From: Acinetobacter courvalinii
Lineage (GTDB): Bacteria > Pseudomonadota > Gammaproteobacteria > Pseudomonadales > Moraxellaceae
Length of the DNA: 64,000 nucleotides
Reading direction: 5' to 3'
Assembly (NCBI RefSeq): GCF_014635545.1
Contig: NZ_BMDA01000002.1
Coordinates: 372,001-436,000, forward strand
The translations under genes and the position numbers were made by a program. This document shows positions 1 to 9,140 of this stretch, piece by piece. The notes beneath the pieces are model-generated. The model was not told the DNA's origin, searched no databases, and saw only the letters and a list, made by a program, of their open reading frames with translations. Each line of letters opens with the position of its first letter. Position 1 is the stretch's first letter.

Positions 1-714
1 TCGCATCAGGAAGTACAAAAGGATTTGGGGCTGGTTCGCGATCGCCTGATTCAGTTGAAGGATGAGCGACAGGTGATCAAGCATGTGCCAAAATACGTAC
101 CTGCGGGACAGACCACACAAATGGTGGTGGGGGCGCATCAGGAAACCGATCAGGATGTGCTGTTAATGGCGGATCGGCATTATAAGGAATTTAAACTTAA
201 ACGGGTTTATTTCTCGGGTTATATTCCGATCAATACCGAGAATCATTATTTACCGGCTGTGGGTTCAGCGCCACCGCTATTACGTGAAAACCGACTATAT
301 CAGAGTGACTGGTTGATGCGTTTTTATGGCTTTCAGGTCAATGAAATTGTAGATGAGCGTTTTCCGCATCTTGATCTGGATATTGACCCGAAACTGAGCT
401 GGGCCTTACGCCATCCTGAACAGTTCCCGGTGGATTTAAACCGTGCCGATTATCAGATGGTATTGCGTGTGCCCGGCATCGGGGTGAAATCAGCCAAGAA
501 AATTGTGCAGGCAAGACGTTTTGGCAAAATCCATATCGATTTATTGAAACAGCTCGGTGTGGTCTATTCGCGGGCAAAGTTTTTTATTCGCTGTGAAGAC
601 AGCCCACGTTTTCAGAAAGAACTCTCTCCTCATTATATCCGTCAGCAAATCCTGACACAGGGTTCCTCAAAATACGTGCAACAACTTTCACCGCAGCTGA
701 GTTTAGGCTTTTAA
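1..714 (+). CDS. Putative DNA modification/repair radical SAM protein, C-terminal part (5' truncated)
   Basis: The frame is open from the first base of the window, so the N-terminus lies outside it; a TTG at 25 is only an internal codon. About 237 residues are visible. They include a helix-hairpin-helix-like segment near the end (RVPGIGVKSAKKIVQARR), a motif that grips DNA backbone, after a stretch typical of the TIGR03916 family. Members of that family are usually about 400 residues and carry an N-terminal radical SAM domain, which cannot be checked here. The next gene starts 3 bases after the stop, and the pair is characteristically found together, in some genomes fused to a uracil-DNA-glycosylase-like domain. 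A role in DNA repair or base modification is inferred from the family; the reaction is not known. Confidence 0.8.
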   Translation, partial: SHQEVQKDLGLVRDRLIQLKDERQVIKHVPKYVPAGQTTQMVVGAHQETDQDVLLMADRHYKEFKLKRVYFSGYIPINTENHYLPAVGSAPPLLRENRLYQSDWLMRFYGFQVNEIVDERFPHLDLDIDPKLSWALRHPEQFPVDLNRADYQMVLRVPGIGVKSAKKIVQARRFGKIHIDLLKQLGVVYSRAKFFIRCEDSPRFQKELSPHYIRQQILTQGSSKYVQQLSPQLSLGF

Positions 715-716
715 GC

Positions 717-1508
717 GTGTTCACTGATCCAGTGGCGTATTGCTTTGATGGTTCCATGGCGGGACTGCTGAGTTGTGTTTTTCGGGCCTTTCAGTTCAAA
801 GAATTTGAGGTGCAGCTGTGTCTGCACAATCAGGTCCAACATGGCCTGTTTGCCAGTCTGATTGAGGTGCCGACCCATGAACAGCAGGCGCAACGGGTCT
901 GGGCAGGCCTGCAACAGAAACTATCGCAATCGGCCTTGAGACAATTCTATTTTACGTCTTTATCAGAATCGCTGGAGGCCTATCAGCATTTATTTAATTA
1001 CTGTATGTATGTGTTCCAGCAGCAAGTTTCCGTTGAAAAAGACTATTCACATCCTAGTGTGCTGGCTATTGCGCAATGGACCAAAAAGGTCGGGCGTGAA
1101 AAACACCGTATGGAGGCATTTATACGTTTTAAGAAAACCTCGGATGGGTTGTTTCTGAGTTTGGTACGACCAGATTTTAATGTATTGCCGCTCATTCAGC
1201 CGCATTTTAAACGTCGTTATCAGGATCAACGCTGGCTGATTTATGATGAGCAGCGCCAATATGGGCTGTATTATGACTTGCATGAGATTCATGAAGTCTC
1301 GATGGAGGTGAATGAGATCGACCGTAATATCGAAACGGGCTTTAGTCAAAGCTTCCAGTTAGAACTGGATGAGCAGGAAGCGTTATATGATCAGTTATGG
1401 AAAGATTACTTCAATAGCGTCAATATTAAAGAACGGCAGAATATCAAGCTCCATGTGCAATATTTGCCAAAACGATACTGGCGTTATCTGAATGAAAAGT
1501 ATCTTTAA
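717..1508 (+). CDS. TIGR03915-type DNA metabolism protein (DUF4130)
   Basis: A 263-residue protein whose first residues (AYCFDGSMAGLLSCVFRAF) match the start of the TIGR03915/DUF4130 family, where a short beta strand and a YDGS-like turn open the domain. It has no signal peptide and no membrane segment. The GTG start lies 2 bases after the stop of the radical SAM gene, so the two are almost certainly co-translated. The family is an obligate companion of that radical SAM protein and is linked by fusion to a uracil-DNA-glycosylase-like fold, which suggests joint action on damaged or modified DNA. No catalytic activity has been established as far as I know. An upstream in-frame start inside the previous gene is possible but would lack support. 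Confidence 0.8.
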   Translation: MFTDPVAYCFDGSMAGLLSCVFRAFQFKEFEVQLCLHNQVQHGLFASLIEVPTHEQQAQRVWAGLQQKLSQSALRQFYFTSLSESLEAYQHLFNYCMYVFQQQVSVEKDYSHPSVLAIAQWTKKVGREKHRMEAFIRFKKTSDGLFLSLVRPDFNVLPLIQPHFKRRYQDQRWLIYDEQRQYGLYYDLHEIHEVSMEVNEIDRNIETGFSQSFQLELDEQEALYDQLWKDYFNSVNIKERQNIKLHVQYLPKRYWRYLNEKYL

Positions 1509-1640
1509 TGCTTGGGCGAGGGACCTGAAAAGAAGTGTGCTTGAGAGCCACTTGCACTTTTAATTGAATCTGAGTAAAAAATAAGCTCGTCCTTACTTCT
1601 TGAACACGATTTTAAAAATGACAAAACCAAGAGCTATAAA

Positions 1641-2057
1641 ATGAACAAATTAAGTTTTAAATGCCTATTACTAGCAATGACCTGTTTAAATGTGGAGGCC
1701 ATGGCGGAAACACCGGATAAATCTACCGATGCTTATAGCCTTTGTGTGGATGAAACCATTCAGGAATTGGGACTGGGTAATATCAATAATGCCGTGGTGG
1801 AAATCTGTAGTAGCAGAACCAAAACATTATATAGCAAGCAGATCGTACAATTACTCGACCAAATCAAGAAGCAGAGTCAAGAATATCAGCAGCCTGAACG
1901 CTATAACGACATTATGAAATCACAACAATTGTGGAAAAACTTTGTGGATCAGGAATGCCGTAATGCGGGTGCCTATATCGGCTCGCCGATGTATGAGTTT
2001 TGCCCGATGCAAAAATATGGCGAGCGAATTGAGCAGTTAAAAGAATATCTGAACTGA
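1641..2057 (+). CDS. Secreted LprI/DUF1311-like small protein
   Basis: A 138-residue protein with an N-terminal signal peptide (MNKLSFKCLLLAMTCLNVEAMAE, likely cleaved after AMA). The mature part has several cysteines and the pattern LW..FVD.EC followed by Y...P....C near residues 105-125. That pattern is seen in the DUF1311/LprI N-terminal family, some members of which inhibit lysozyme. It is probably periplasmic. The gene stands alone, with 132 bases upstream and 120 downstream. The family assignment is from motif memory, and the function is inferred only as a possible lysozyme-inhibitor-like protein. Confidence 0.6.
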   Translation: MNKLSFKCLLLAMTCLNVEAMAETPDKSTDAYSLCVDETIQELGLGNINNAVVEICSSRTKTLYSKQIVQLLDQIKKQSQEYQQPERYNDIMKSQQLWKNFVDQECRNAGAYIGSPMYEFCPMQKYGERIEQLKEYLN

Positions 2058-2177
2058 TAAAATTTATTTTCAACAGCTTTACTCATAATCTAAAACTATA
2101 ATTTAAATACACCTTCAGCTTGAGTCGGCGTATACTTCTGCCTCGAATAAAACAACACTATTCCAGCAAGGTGCATT

Positions 2178-3281
2178 GTGAGCTCTACCCAATCAGACTG
2201 GCTAAATCTGCTTAAACCTAATTATAAAGTTCTGCCTTTGAGGGAGAGGATGCTGTCAGGCGTGGGTGCTTTATGCGGTCTGGCGATTTCCTCACTCATC
2301 AGCTGGTATGTGCTAGGGGGCATGAATGCCTGGTATATTGCACCGATGGGCGCTTCTTCAGTGCTCCTCTTTGCGGTACCCAATAGCCCCTTGGCGCAAC
2401 CGTGGAATGTGGTGGTCGGTAATACCCTGGCAGGTTTGATTGGGGTTGCCTGTACTCAATTATTGCCTGATATGACCACTGCTTTTAGTGTGGCCGTTGG
2501 CCTGGCAATTTTTATGATGATGACCACAGATTCGCTGCATCCACCCAGTGGGGCAGTGGCGATTACCGCCGTGTTGGGCGGGGAGGCAGTCCATCGGCTG
2601 GGTTTTCATTTTATATTATATCCGGTGCTGCTGAACTCGATTTTATTACTGGTTTTCGCGGTGGTGTTTAACCGTTTGATTGGGCGTCATTATCCTTTGA
2701 CTGCACATGTTAATGAGCGCTCTAAAGACCCGACACCGACACAGAAAGTCTCGATCCAGCCGAAAGATATTGAATATGCTTTAGAACATCACACCGAGCT
2801 GTTAGACATTAGCCAATATGATCTGGAAAAAATCATTTTAGAAGCGCAAGAGCATGCCAATGAGCGACTGGTCAATTCATTTGTCTGTCAGGATATTATG
2901 AGTCGGGACGTGATTAAACTGCATGAAAATGATGATATCCATCAAGCCGTAGATAAATTCAAGGCGGTTAACCTGATGAGTTTGCCTGTGGTCAATGCAG
3001 AGGAAAAACTGGTCGGGACGCTGGCTTTATACGAAGTGGTGGAATGGTTTAAGGGCGCGACTGATCCACGTAATTCATGGCAGCATTTTGTGCGACAGAT
3101 TATGAGCCGGAGAGTAGTGACGGTTGATCCGTTACAGCCGATTCAGGATTTGGTGCCTTATTTTGTAGAAAAGTCTTTTAACTATATTCCAGTGGTTGAA
3201 AACCAGCGGCTGGTCGGCATTATCAGTCGTGCCGATATGATTGCGGCCTTACAGCAGCAACTGAATCAAAAATTAAGTTAA
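2178..3281 (+). CDS. HPP family membrane protein with two CBS domains
   Basis: 367 residues. Residues about 25-165 form four or five hydrophobic segments with the HPP signature (DSLHPPSGAVAI, including the His-Pro-Pro triplet). Residues about 235-360 contain two CBS repeats, each beginning with an MSR.V element and ending in LVG. The first part is the HPP integral-membrane domain, linked in other bacteria and plants to nitrite or anion transport. The CBS pair normally binds adenosine nucleotides and regulates transport. The GTG start at 2178 is chosen because AAGG lies 6 bases upstream. The substrate cannot be read from the sequence. It appears to be monocistronic. Confidence 0.85.
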   Translation: MSSTQSDWLNLLKPNYKVLPLRERMLSGVGALCGLAISSLISWYVLGGMNAWYIAPMGASSVLLFAVPNSPLAQPWNVVVGNTLAGLIGVACTQLLPDMTTAFSVAVGLAIFMMMTTDSLHPPSGAVAITAVLGGEAVHRLGFHFILYPVLLNSILLLVFAVVFNRLIGRHYPLTAHVNERSKDPTPTQKVSIQPKDIEYALEHHTELLDISQYDLEKIILEAQEHANERLVNSFVCQDIMSRDVIKLHENDDIHQAVDKFKAVNLMSLPVVNAEEKLVGTLALYEVVEWFKGATDPRNSWQHFVRQIMSRRVVTVDPLQPIQDLVPYFVEKSFNYIPVVENQRLVGIISRADMIAALQQQLNQKLS

Positions 3282-3323
3282 AAAAAAAGCTACGGTTGGA
3301 TTAGGGGTAATTTCAACCGTAGC
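3281..3323 (-). terminator. Rho-independent terminator of the PspC-domain gene
   Basis: A perfect 10-bp stem GCTACGGTTG/CAACCGTAGC with a 15-base loop. Read on the minus strand it is followed by a run of T (the complement of the A tract just after the HPP stop codon), so it terminates the leftward gene. On the plus strand there is no T run. Confidence 0.8.
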
Positions 3324-3345
3324 GACCAAAAAGGAAAGTGAGAAA

Positions 3346-3615
3346 TTAACGTTTTATGCCTTGGTCTTCATAGACAGTTTTCACAGGCTGGTTATAGCCT
3401 TGAACATGGTCAACACGCGCTTGCTGACGTTTTGGAATGACCAGCCATAAAATGAGGTACACCAAAATACCCGGGAAAGCGGCGCTCATAATCGAGATCA
3501 CAACAAAGATCAGGCGTAATAAATTTGCATTCCAACCAAATCGTTCCGCAATACCGCCCATCACACCAGCGATCATGCTTTGTTGGTTTGAGCGATATAA
3601 ACCAGAGTTGGTCAT
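3346..3615 (-). CDS. PspC domain-containing small membrane protein
   Basis: About 89 residues from the ATG at 3615, which has AAGGAG about 9 bases upstream. A longer frame exists to 3651 but has no such site. The PspC core is clear: an N-terminal LYRS..... IAGVMGGIAERFGWN turn, then one long hydrophobic helix (LLRLIFVVISIMSAAFPGILVYLILWLVIP) ending in a basic cap. PspC domains sit in the inner membrane and take part in envelope-stress signalling in E. coli. Here the gene is not beside pspA or pspB, so it may be a stand-alone envelope protein. It ends in the strong terminator at 3281-3323. Confidence 0.85.
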   Translation of the reverse strand: MTNSGLYRSNQQSMIAGVMGGIAERFGWNANLLRLIFVVISIMSAAFPGILVYLILWLVIPKRQQARVDHVQGYNQPVKTVYEDQGIKR

Positions 3616-3956
3616 CGAGTGTATCTCCTTAAATTCATGAAATGGCAGCAAAAAGTAAAATATGAGTTGAAGAGCTGCTGTTATTTAAGAGATATGGGCG
3701 ATGAATTTTTTTTAAAGTTTAAACAGATGAGAGATTAGTTAAGTTGTGTAAATTCTTGCTGGAAAAAACAACAGTATCGCCTAAAATGCACCGACTTAAA
3801 GCACACTGCTTTGTTAATTTGCTATTTCCATCCTATTGCGACGGTCTACATTACCTATCACAGGTATGTAGCAGCACTCAATGAAGTCCTGTTAAAAACC
3901 TAGGGGACAGCGTGAAAAGTACGCGATAGCGATGTTGATGTTAGAGATTTGTAGAT
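3616..3956. other. Intergenic region with a bulged hairpin, no gene recognised
   Basis: 341 bases between two divergent genes. It must hold the promoters of both. The one clear structure is an inverted repeat at 3846-3871 (CTACATTACCT, loop ATCAC, AGGTATGTAG) with one bulged T and no T run after it, so it is not an ordinary terminator. No ORF with a ribosome binding site was seen. Confidence 0.5.
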
Positions 3957-4628
3957 ATGCAGTTCAGGTTATCCTTACAGCAGCTTAGTGTAGGAGTCTT
4001 ATTGAGTCTAAGTTTGATGGCGTGTGATAGTCATCATCCGGAACCTGTAAGACAACAACCGCAGACGCAATCGGATCATGAAGCGAGTTATGTACTCGCA
4101 GATGAACAAGAGCAAGCAACTTCTGATACAGAAGCGATGTCGCTCAATCAGGTTGCTGGACAAGCCACCTTGCCACACCCTGTGGTGCGTCAAGATAATC
4201 ATAGTCAACCCTCGGAAGCCGATCTGATCTATGTCGGTCGCTATCATGCCCGCATTCCATGTACAGACCCTTTTGCAGGCTGTGTAAATAATGAAAAAGA
4301 AGCTGAATATATCCTGAATTTATTAAGTGATGGTTCAGTGTACTGGACCAATACCAGCTTTGGGCGTCTCGGTTCCGATCCAACACGTAGTGTGGCCAAG
4401 ATCGAACAAACCTGTAAACAGGTGCACTGGCATGTTCATAAAGAACTGAATGAGATCATGGTGCGTTGTGATGCCGCAGATCTAAATCTTTACTATCAGA
4501 TCAATCAGCAGCAGGATCTGGTATTAAATCTGGACAAGATGTGGAATGAAGGCAATGGCAATAACCGTAAGTTCTTTAAAGAATATCCTTTTCCGCAGCA
4601 AGCCTATGTCTTTAAAAGAGTAGAATAA
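3957..4628 (+). CDS. Putative lipoprotein, NlpE-like C-terminal part
   Basis: A 223-residue predicted lipoprotein: signal sequence with lipobox LMAC, so the acylated Cys is residue 23. Residues about 24-90 are polar, rich in Q and E, and probably a linker. Residues about 92-220 open with YVGRYHARIPC, reminiscent of the NlpE/copper-resistance motif Y.G..PC.DC, then a beta-rich segment. The second cysteine falls several residues later than in NlpE, so the match is partial. NlpE senses lipoprotein trafficking and surface contact in enterics; I infer only an envelope location here. It converges on the acyl-CoA dehydrogenase gene across a shared terminator. Confidence 0.65.
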   Translation: MQFRLSLQQLSVGVLLSLSLMACDSHHPEPVRQQPQTQSDHEASYVLADEQEQATSDTEAMSLNQVAGQATLPHPVVRQDNHSQPSEADLIYVGRYHARIPCTDPFAGCVNNEKEAEYILNLLSDGSVYWTNTSFGRLGSDPTRSVAKIEQTCKQVHWHVHKELNEIMVRCDAADLNLYYQINQQQDLVLNLDKMWNEGNGNNRKFFKEYPFPQQAYVFKRVE

Positions 4629-4643
4629 AAATTGTTTTTATCA

Positions 4644-4675
4644 TAAAAAAAGAGCGCAATGAGCGCTCTTTTTTT
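4644..4675. terminator. Bidirectional Rho-independent terminator
   Basis: AAAAAAAGAGCGC, loop AATGA, GCGCTCTTTTTTT. The A tract on one side and T tract on the other let it serve both the plus-strand lipoprotein gene and the leftward acyl-CoA dehydrogenase. Confidence 0.9.
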
Positions 4676-4685
4676 ACAGCCCGGA

Positions 4686-6509
4686 TTAGTAATCGAAGCT
4701 AAAGTGTTCTGGTGCCAGTGAAGTCAAGGTACGAGATGTTGTTACCATTGACTCGGCATGGCCTTGAGCGCGTGGTAATAAACGGTCGAAGTAGAAATCA
4801 GCAACCTTGATTTTTGCTTTATAGAATTCAGGAGTTTCAATGCCGTTACCTGCTTCCAATTTCTCAGAGGCAATCACTGCTTGTTGCGCCCAGAAATAAG
4901 CCATCATGACGTAGCCAGAGAACATCAAGAAATCAGCAGAAGCTGAAGATACGATATCACGGTCCTTACGTGCAGCCAGCATGATACGAACAGTTAAAGT
5001 GTTCCATTGTGCGCAAAGCTTGGTTAAGTCCCATGCGAAACGGCGGAGGTATTTGTTACGTGCGTGGGCAGCACAGAATTTCAGGATTTCAGCCGTGTAA
5101 TCACGAACCACTTTACCTTTAGAGCTTAACAGGACTTTACGACCAATCAGATCGAGTGCCTGAATGCCTGTTGTGCCTTCATACAAGGTTGAGATACGTG
5201 CATCACGTGCGATTTGTTCCATACCCCATTCACGGATATAGCCATGACCGCCGTAAACCTGCATACCGTGGTTAGCTGCTTCTAGACCCATTTCGGTCAA
5301 GAAACCTTTCAAGATCGGCGTATAGAAACCAAGCTTGTCATCATAAGCTTCATAAGCTGCCTGATCGCCACTGACCAATGCATCTGTCATTTTGTCCGCA
5401 AGTTTTGCAGCATGGTAGATCATTGAACGACCACCTTCAGCAATTGCTTTTTGCGTCAATAACATACGACGAACATCAGCATGGTGAATAATCGCATCAG
5501 CTACACGTTCAGGCTCTTTCTTGCCAGAAAGGGCACGCATTGACATACGGTCTTTGGCATAAGGTAAAGCACCCTGGAAAGACAGTTCAGCATGTGCAAT
5601 ACCTTGTACTGCGGTACCGATACGTGCTGTATTCATAAAGGTAAACATCGCATGTAAACCTTTGTTGATCTCACCGATCAGGTAACCTGTGGCATTGTCA
5701 AAGTTCAACACGGCAGTTGCAGAGGCCTTGATCCCCATTTTGTGCTCGATAGAACCACAAGACACTGCATTGCGCTCACCCACGCCACCATCCGCAGTCG
5801 GGATGAATTTAGGCACGATGAATAGAGAGATACCACGTGTACCTGCAGGCGCATCTGGAAGGCGAGCCAATACGATATGGATGATGTTTTCAGTTAAATC
5901 GTGTTCACCCGCAGAGATGAAGATTTTGGTCCCAGAAATTTTATAGGTACCATCTGCATTTGGTTCTGCTTTAGTTTTTACCTGACCTAAATCTGTACCA
6001 CATTGAGGCTCGGTTAAGCACATGGTGCCTGACCAGGTACCTTCAACCAGTTTAGGCATATAGGTATTTTTTTGCTCGTCTGTACCAAACTGCATGATGG
6101 TGTTCATACAACCTGTACTTAAACCTGGGTACATGGTGAAAGACCAGTTCGCGGTTCCCATCATTTCTGATTTGATCAGGTTTAAAGACATTGGCAAGCC
6201 TTGACCGCCAAATTCTTCCGGATAAGAAAGACCTTGCCAGCCACCCATCACAAACTGGTCATACGCTTCTTTAAAGCCTTTCGGTGTGGTTACCTCACCG
6301 TTATTAAACGTACAGCCTTCTTCATCACCTGACTGGTTAAGCGGAGAAAGTACGTTTTCGCAATAATCTGCCGCACCTTCAAGAATCATATCAACTGTAT
6401 CAGCATCCGCATTTTGACCACTTGTCAAAGTTTGGTAATGTGCTGGATAATCTAACATTTCGTTCATTAAGAAACGAATATCACGGAGCGGGGCTTTATA
6501 AGCTGGCAT
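4686..6509 (-). CDS. Acyl-CoA dehydrogenase with C-terminal extension domain
   Basis: 607 residues, longer than the roughly 390 of a standard acyl-CoA dehydrogenase. The N-terminal, middle (MCLTEPQCGTDLGQVKTKA) and C-terminal FAD-binding domains are all present, and the conserved HGMQVYGGHGYIREWGMEQIARDARI block is near residue 420. The last 130 residues form the extra C-terminal helical domain seen in the long FadE/DmdC-like branch. It oxidises an acyl-CoA to the enoyl-CoA using FAD; chain length cannot be told. The ATG at 6509 has AGGA about 9 bases upstream. It is transcribed alone, and 240 bases separate it from the next divergent gene. Confidence 0.92.
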   Translation of the reverse strand: MPAYKAPLRDIRFLMNEMLDYPAHYQTLTSGQNADADTVDMILEGAADYCENVLSPLNQSGDEEGCTFNNGEVTTPKGFKEAYDQFVMGGWQGLSYPEEFGGQGLPMSLNLIKSEMMGTANWSFTMYPGLSTGCMNTIMQFGTDEQKNTYMPKLVEGTWSGTMCLTEPQCGTDLGQVKTKAEPNADGTYKISGTKIFISAGEHDLTENIIHIVLARLPDAPAGTRGISLFIVPKFIPTADGGVGERNAVSCGSIEHKMGIKASATAVLNFDNATGYLIGEINKGLHAMFTFMNTARIGTAVQGIAHAELSFQGALPYAKDRMSMRALSGKKEPERVADAIIHHADVRRMLLTQKAIAEGGRSMIYHAAKLADKMTDALVSGDQAAYEAYDDKLGFYTPILKGFLTEMGLEAANHGMQVYGGHGYIREWGMEQIARDARISTLYEGTTGIQALDLIGRKVLLSSKGKVVRDYTAEILKFCAAHARNKYLRRFAWDLTKLCAQWNTLTVRIMLAARKDRDIVSSASADFLMFSGYVMMAYFWAQQAVIASEKLEAGNGIETPEFYKAKIKVADFYFDRLLPRAQGHAESMVTTSRTLTSLAPEHFSFDY

Positions 6510-6748
6510 AATCTTAATCCTGTATTTGAATCATTTTGGATTATCTGTTTCGATACTTTGATTATTCACAATGGTGATAAAAATACATTGATAATCACTG
6601 GGGAAAAGAATGTCAGAAAAGCGAATCTCCTGGATTTGAGGGAGATGGAAAAATCACTTTTCTGTGGGTGTTTAAACTTATATTAAACGTGAAAAATACT
6701 TAATTCTATACTTGAAAATATAATGATATAAAGGTGTTTGGTAAAGCT

Positions 6749-9082
6749 ATGCGTCTAAAATATTTAACTTTATGTTTAATGGGTCTCAGTCTTTCGGCCT
6801 GTTCTCAACATGTCATTAAAACCAATCCAGCGACGGTCAACCTCGAGCAGAAGGCAGTGAATAGCCTGAATGCCATCTACGAATATCCAAGCTATGACTA
6901 CCGTGGCAAATTCAATATTCATGTTGATCAGGAGCCAAGTAAAAATACTGCAAAAGCTGAACCTGCATCTTTAGAACCGGCACTCAAGCAAAAAGTGGAT
7001 CAATACTTACGAGAGCAAAGGGTCAACTTAAACAATAAACAGAAGCAGGCTTTGTATACCGCACTGGCGCAGCAACAGAAAAGTGCTGGTCGCTCCAAGG
7101 CCGATAAGTTTACCCAAGTCATGGCCAATATCCTGAATGAGATGCAGTTTGAATATGAGGGTTCGGTGCATTATCGCCAGAAAATGGGTTCCTTGAACCT
7201 GACTGCACGTTATGAAAAGCCCACCTTGCTGGTACAGGCCAAAGTACCGATGGTGCTTGATCTGAACCATTATAAATTCTATATCAACTACTTTGCCTTG
7301 ATGCCTTATCTGGTCAATAAAGACAACCAGAACAAGCTGGCCTATCTGGATTTTTCAAAATATCAGGATGCTTTCAAGCAAGTGGATTACAAAAAATTTG
7401 CTGAATATGTCAAAGCATCAAGTGCGGTTTATTATCGTCTTGCAGATCAAAAGAATATTCAGGCCTTATCCGTTTCCTCCGTTGATCAGGCTGCAGGCGT
7501 GGTGGAAAAAATCCGTTTAAAAACTTCGGTTGAAGAACTGATCCTGCAAGCGAATTTATATAGCAAGGTCAATGAAAAATATTTGATGCAAAGCGTTTTA
7601 AATCTGAACGCGCAGAATTTAGAAAAACTGGTTGTAGATGAAGTGGCGAATGCCGAGCAGGCAAAATCTACAGCATCGTTACTGGACGCAAAAGATTCGG
7701 CAGATGATGCCAGCTTGGTAAGCCAGCAGCTATACCGTCTTGTAAATCAGCATTTCGGTGTTGAGAATATCGAAGAAGCTGATGCTGATGAAAGTGCAGA
7801 TACGGCAGAAGCAGCGGCGGCACGTGCAGCTGCAGCAGCGGCTGACGATCCCAAAGCATCTGAATATCCGGAAGAATCTGATGATCTGGAAGCAGTTGAA
7901 GATGAGCAGGCGGGTTTATCTGAGCAACAATGTACAGCCCTGCAAACAGCGCCAAAAACCACCTATGGCGATGTGCAATATTGTCAAAGTATATATGGCA
8001 TTGATGTGTTCTCGGATCAGCCAGTAGAGCCGGGTTTCTTGACTTATATCCAGAAATTACAAGCGGTTGAAAAAGAATTCGCAGTTTATGATCAAAACCA
8101 GTTTATTGATGATCAGGCATTTAAAGCACTTTGGCTGAAACATCAGGCGGATATTGAGAAAGCTTTACCGCCTGTCGACAAACGCAATCCATTTGTGATG
8201 GATGTTGGACTGGATGCTAAAGGACGTGCTGTAAAGATTGACTATGATTTGAATTATGGTCTGCCTGAGTTGAAATCACGATTTAATATCAAGGCCGATA
8301 TGCTGATTTCCAATTATGGTAAAGGCACACCGATTGACCAGGCGCAGTTGAAGCAGGCGAAAACATGGGCTGAAGCCAGCAAAGGTTCAATGCTTGAGCA
8401 GGCAGTGAACAGCTTCTCGGAAAAGTTGGGGCAGGCGGGTATTCAGGAGCGTTCAGCCGAGCCATATCGCTTATCTTTAGATGATCAGCTCAACCTTATT
8501 GCCGAGCAGCGTTACGACGCAACACGTGCTTATGAGCCAACGTATAAGGCGGTATTCATTGCCAAATTGACAGAAAATTCACCACACATTGTCCAGCGTT
8601 ACTCAAGCCAAGAGTTGCAGGAAATAGCTGCTGTATATGCGTATTGGTATGCCGATGAGGATGTTTATAATCCGGAAGGCAAAGCACTGCAAAAGATTGA
8701 AACTTTGCAAAACAAACATCATCTGCAAGATGAAGACCAGTTTGATGATAGTTTAGGGCGTTCGGTTTACCATATTGTCAGTGAGGCGATGCAGGGTGAA
8801 CAAGACCGTCAGGCATGGAAAAAGCTACAGGCTCAATATAAGCAGCCGCAACAGTTATTTGCCAAGCAATACCAAATCCAGTTCGAACAAGAAAATGGTG
8901 CTTCAAGTGAGGAAAAAGTCTTACTTGCGCAAACGGCAAATATTCTGGGACAAGTCTATGTCGATGCACGTAAAAACCGACTGTCTGAACAATCCATTAA
9001 AGCCTTAAAGATTGAACATAATGAATTTATTGATTATGAAATCTTTAAACAGGTCTATCAGAAGATGTTAAATCTGAAGTAA
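6749..9082 (+). CDS. Large putative lipoprotein with acidic Ala-rich linker
   Basis: About 777 residues from the ATG at 6749; a GTG at 6734 would add five residues. The N-terminus MRLKYLTLCLMGLSLSAC is a lipoprotein signal with lipobox LSAC. Two large alpha/beta regions follow, separated around nucleotides 7770-7920 by a low-complexity linker made of A, D and E. I do not recognise either half as a named domain. It is rich in Q and K, with no further membrane segment, so an outer- or inner-membrane-anchored periplasmic protein is likely. It converges on aroE across a strong terminator. Function unknown. Confidence 0.8.
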   Translation: MRLKYLTLCLMGLSLSACSQHVIKTNPATVNLEQKAVNSLNAIYEYPSYDYRGKFNIHVDQEPSKNTAKAEPASLEPALKQKVDQYLREQRVNLNNKQKQALYTALAQQQKSAGRSKADKFTQVMANILNEMQFEYEGSVHYRQKMGSLNLTARYEKPTLLVQAKVPMVLDLNHYKFYINYFALMPYLVNKDNQNKLAYLDFSKYQDAFKQVDYKKFAEYVKASSAVYYRLADQKNIQALSVSSVDQAAGVVEKIRLKTSVEELILQANLYSKVNEKYLMQSVLNLNAQNLEKLVVDEVANAEQAKSTASLLDAKDSADDASLVSQQLYRLVNQHFGVENIEEADADESADTAEAAAARAAAAAADDPKASEYPEESDDLEAVEDEQAGLSEQQCTALQTAPKTTYGDVQYCQSIYGIDVFSDQPVEPGFLTYIQKLQAVEKEFAVYDQNQFIDDQAFKALWLKHQADIEKALPPVDKRNPFVMDVGLDAKGRAVKIDYDLNYGLPELKSRFNIKADMLISNYGKGTPIDQAQLKQAKTWAEASKGSMLEQAVNSFSEKLGQAGIQERSAEPYRLSLDDQLNLIAEQRYDATRAYEPTYKAVFIAKLTENSPHIVQRYSSQELQEIAAVYAYWYADEDVYNPEGKALQKIETLQNKHHLQDEDQFDDSLGRSVYHIVSEAMQGEQDRQAWKKLQAQYKQPQQLFAKQYQIQFEQENGASSEEKVLLAQTANILGQVYVDARKNRLSEQSIKALKIEHNEFIDYEIFKQVYQKMLNLK

Positions 9083-9090
9083 GCCAGCAC

Positions 9091-9123
9091 AAAAACAGCC
9101 TGTCACCTACAGGCTGTTTTTTT
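9091..9123. terminator. Bidirectional terminator between the lipoprotein and aroE
   Basis: AAAAACAGCCTGT, loop CACCT, ACAGGCTGTTTTTTT: a strong GC-rich stem flanked by A and T tracts, between convergent genes. Confidence 0.9.
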
Positions 9124-9140
9124 ATGTAATTTTCAAATGA

